DNA of 64,000 nt, from contig CAMGYJ010000008.1 in the NCBI GenBank assembly GCA_946122785.1, positions 57,794,963 to 57,858,962 of the forward strand, given 5' to 3'. The notes under the pieces are model-generated. The model was given only the letters and a program-made list of their open reading frames with translations. It did not search any database and was not told where the DNA came from. Of the stretch, positions 63,570 to 64,000 are shown piece after piece; within the stretch, counting starts at the first letter, position 1; every line of letters starts with the position of its first letter. The stretch is from Linum tenue (lineage: Eukaryota; Streptophyta; Magnoliopsida; Malpighiales; Linaceae). A program made the position numbers and the translations under genes.

Positions 63570-64000
63570 TCATGGACGATCACGAATCCTATTATATCTT
63601 GCCATGTAGTCCATTAGAGTCAGAATGTTATGGTCAGGAGGATCCCATGTGACATTTGTATTAGTCACATATTCAACACTCTCTACAAACACATCACTAC
63701 TCTCGTTCCGTTGATCTTCCACTATCATATTGTGCAGAATAATGCAAGTTAACATAATCTCATCCAGTGTTTGCACATCCCATAAACAACTTAAACCTCT
63801 AACAATGACCCATCTTTGTTGTAATATATCAAAGGTTCTCTCAACATCCTTACAGTAAGCCTCTTGTAACTTTGTAAACAACTTATTTTTTTTTTACTAT
63901 TTGGATAACTAATAGTCTTCTAAAATGTAGCCCATTCAGGGTAAATTCCATCAGCCAAGCAATAACATTGATCATACGTCTTACCATTTACCTCATAGAT
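63510..64000 (-). pseudogene. Harbinger transposase (HARBI1-like nuclease), C-terminal part
   Basis: Minus-strand frames give LADGIYPEWATF, then a stop and a frame change near the A tract at 63889-63898. EAYCKDVERTFDILQQRWVIV and TCIILHNMIVEDQR follow, characteristic of the DDE nuclease domain of plant PIF/Harbinger transposases; the last motif carries the third acidic residue. A TGA at 63570 interrupts the C-terminus. The N-terminal half is outside the window. Confidence 0.75.

Larger units (their letters stand above)
62224..64000 (+). mobile_element. PIF/Harbinger transposon, right end beyond the window
   Basis: It starts GACCATCTCCAATGCAAGGG, a typical PIF/Harbinger terminus, preceded by TTA (62221-62223), the usual target duplication. 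It contains both expected genes: a Myb/SANT-like ORF1 on the plus strand and a transposase on the minus strand, both decayed. A GCGCTTGCC...GGCGCAAGCGC inverted repeat lies near 62388-62422. Confidence 0.75.

Overview
This window is a repeat-dominated stretch of a flowering-plant nuclear genome, most likely a eudicot. The evidence is the set of plant-type transposable elements (Athila-clade Ty3/gypsy, Ty1/copia, hAT, PIF/Harbinger, several MITEs), AT-rich sequence between them, and one decayed intron-containing copy of a conserved plant gene. I see no intact cellular gene, no rRNA and no convincing tRNA. All coding capacity belongs to mobile elements or pseudogenes.

Layout. Positions 1-9.5 kb hold small non-autonomous elements: hAT-type MITEs at 3096-3429 and 7686-9089, a Tourist-like MITE at 6755-7608, an unclassified MITE at 6156-6569, and a small MITE (6572-9138) hosting two of the others. 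From 9.5 to 40.4 kb is a nest of insertions. A minus-strand, pol-less Athila element (D, 9550-18433) is broken by a second minus-strand Athila element (B, LTR 18434-19795). B received a complete 4.6 kb hAT transposon (19897-39521, 8-bp target duplication). The hAT transposase gene was then split by a 15.0 kb plus-strand Athila element (A, 22253-37264, perfect 5-bp target duplication). A 100-N gap lies at 39815-39914. From 40.4 to 59.2 kb a minus-strand copia gag is split by Athila element C (41093-58440), whose 5' LTR is itself split by pol-less Athila element E (41466-51593). Positions 59.8-62.0 kb hold the plant-gene pseudogene, and 62.2-64.0 kb the start of a PIF/Harbinger element that runs off the window.

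The Athila elements form an interacting set. A is the only one carrying reverse transcriptase, RNase H and integrase, but its reading frames are interrupted. E, D and C keep gag-protease and have no pol; E also keeps an intact third ORF (ORF3). E has almost identical LTRs, so a pol-less element moved very recently, presumably using pol proteins made by another copy.

The most interesting signal is the organisation around ORF3. In A (twice, by tandem duplication), E and D, ORF3 is preceded by an array of short inverted repeats, a TATA box, a 5' leader, a CAG|GT donor and a TGTGCAG-like acceptor that ends within 1-4 bases of the ATG. It looks like a free-standing transcription unit with a leader intron. 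The same inverted-repeat motif also fills the LTR of that element. The motif differs between element families (ATACCC, TTCACGG or AATTACG arms) but keeps a CGGTC/GACCG core and its dyad symmetry. This suggests a cis-acting signal shared by the LTR and an internal promoter and co-evolving with each family.
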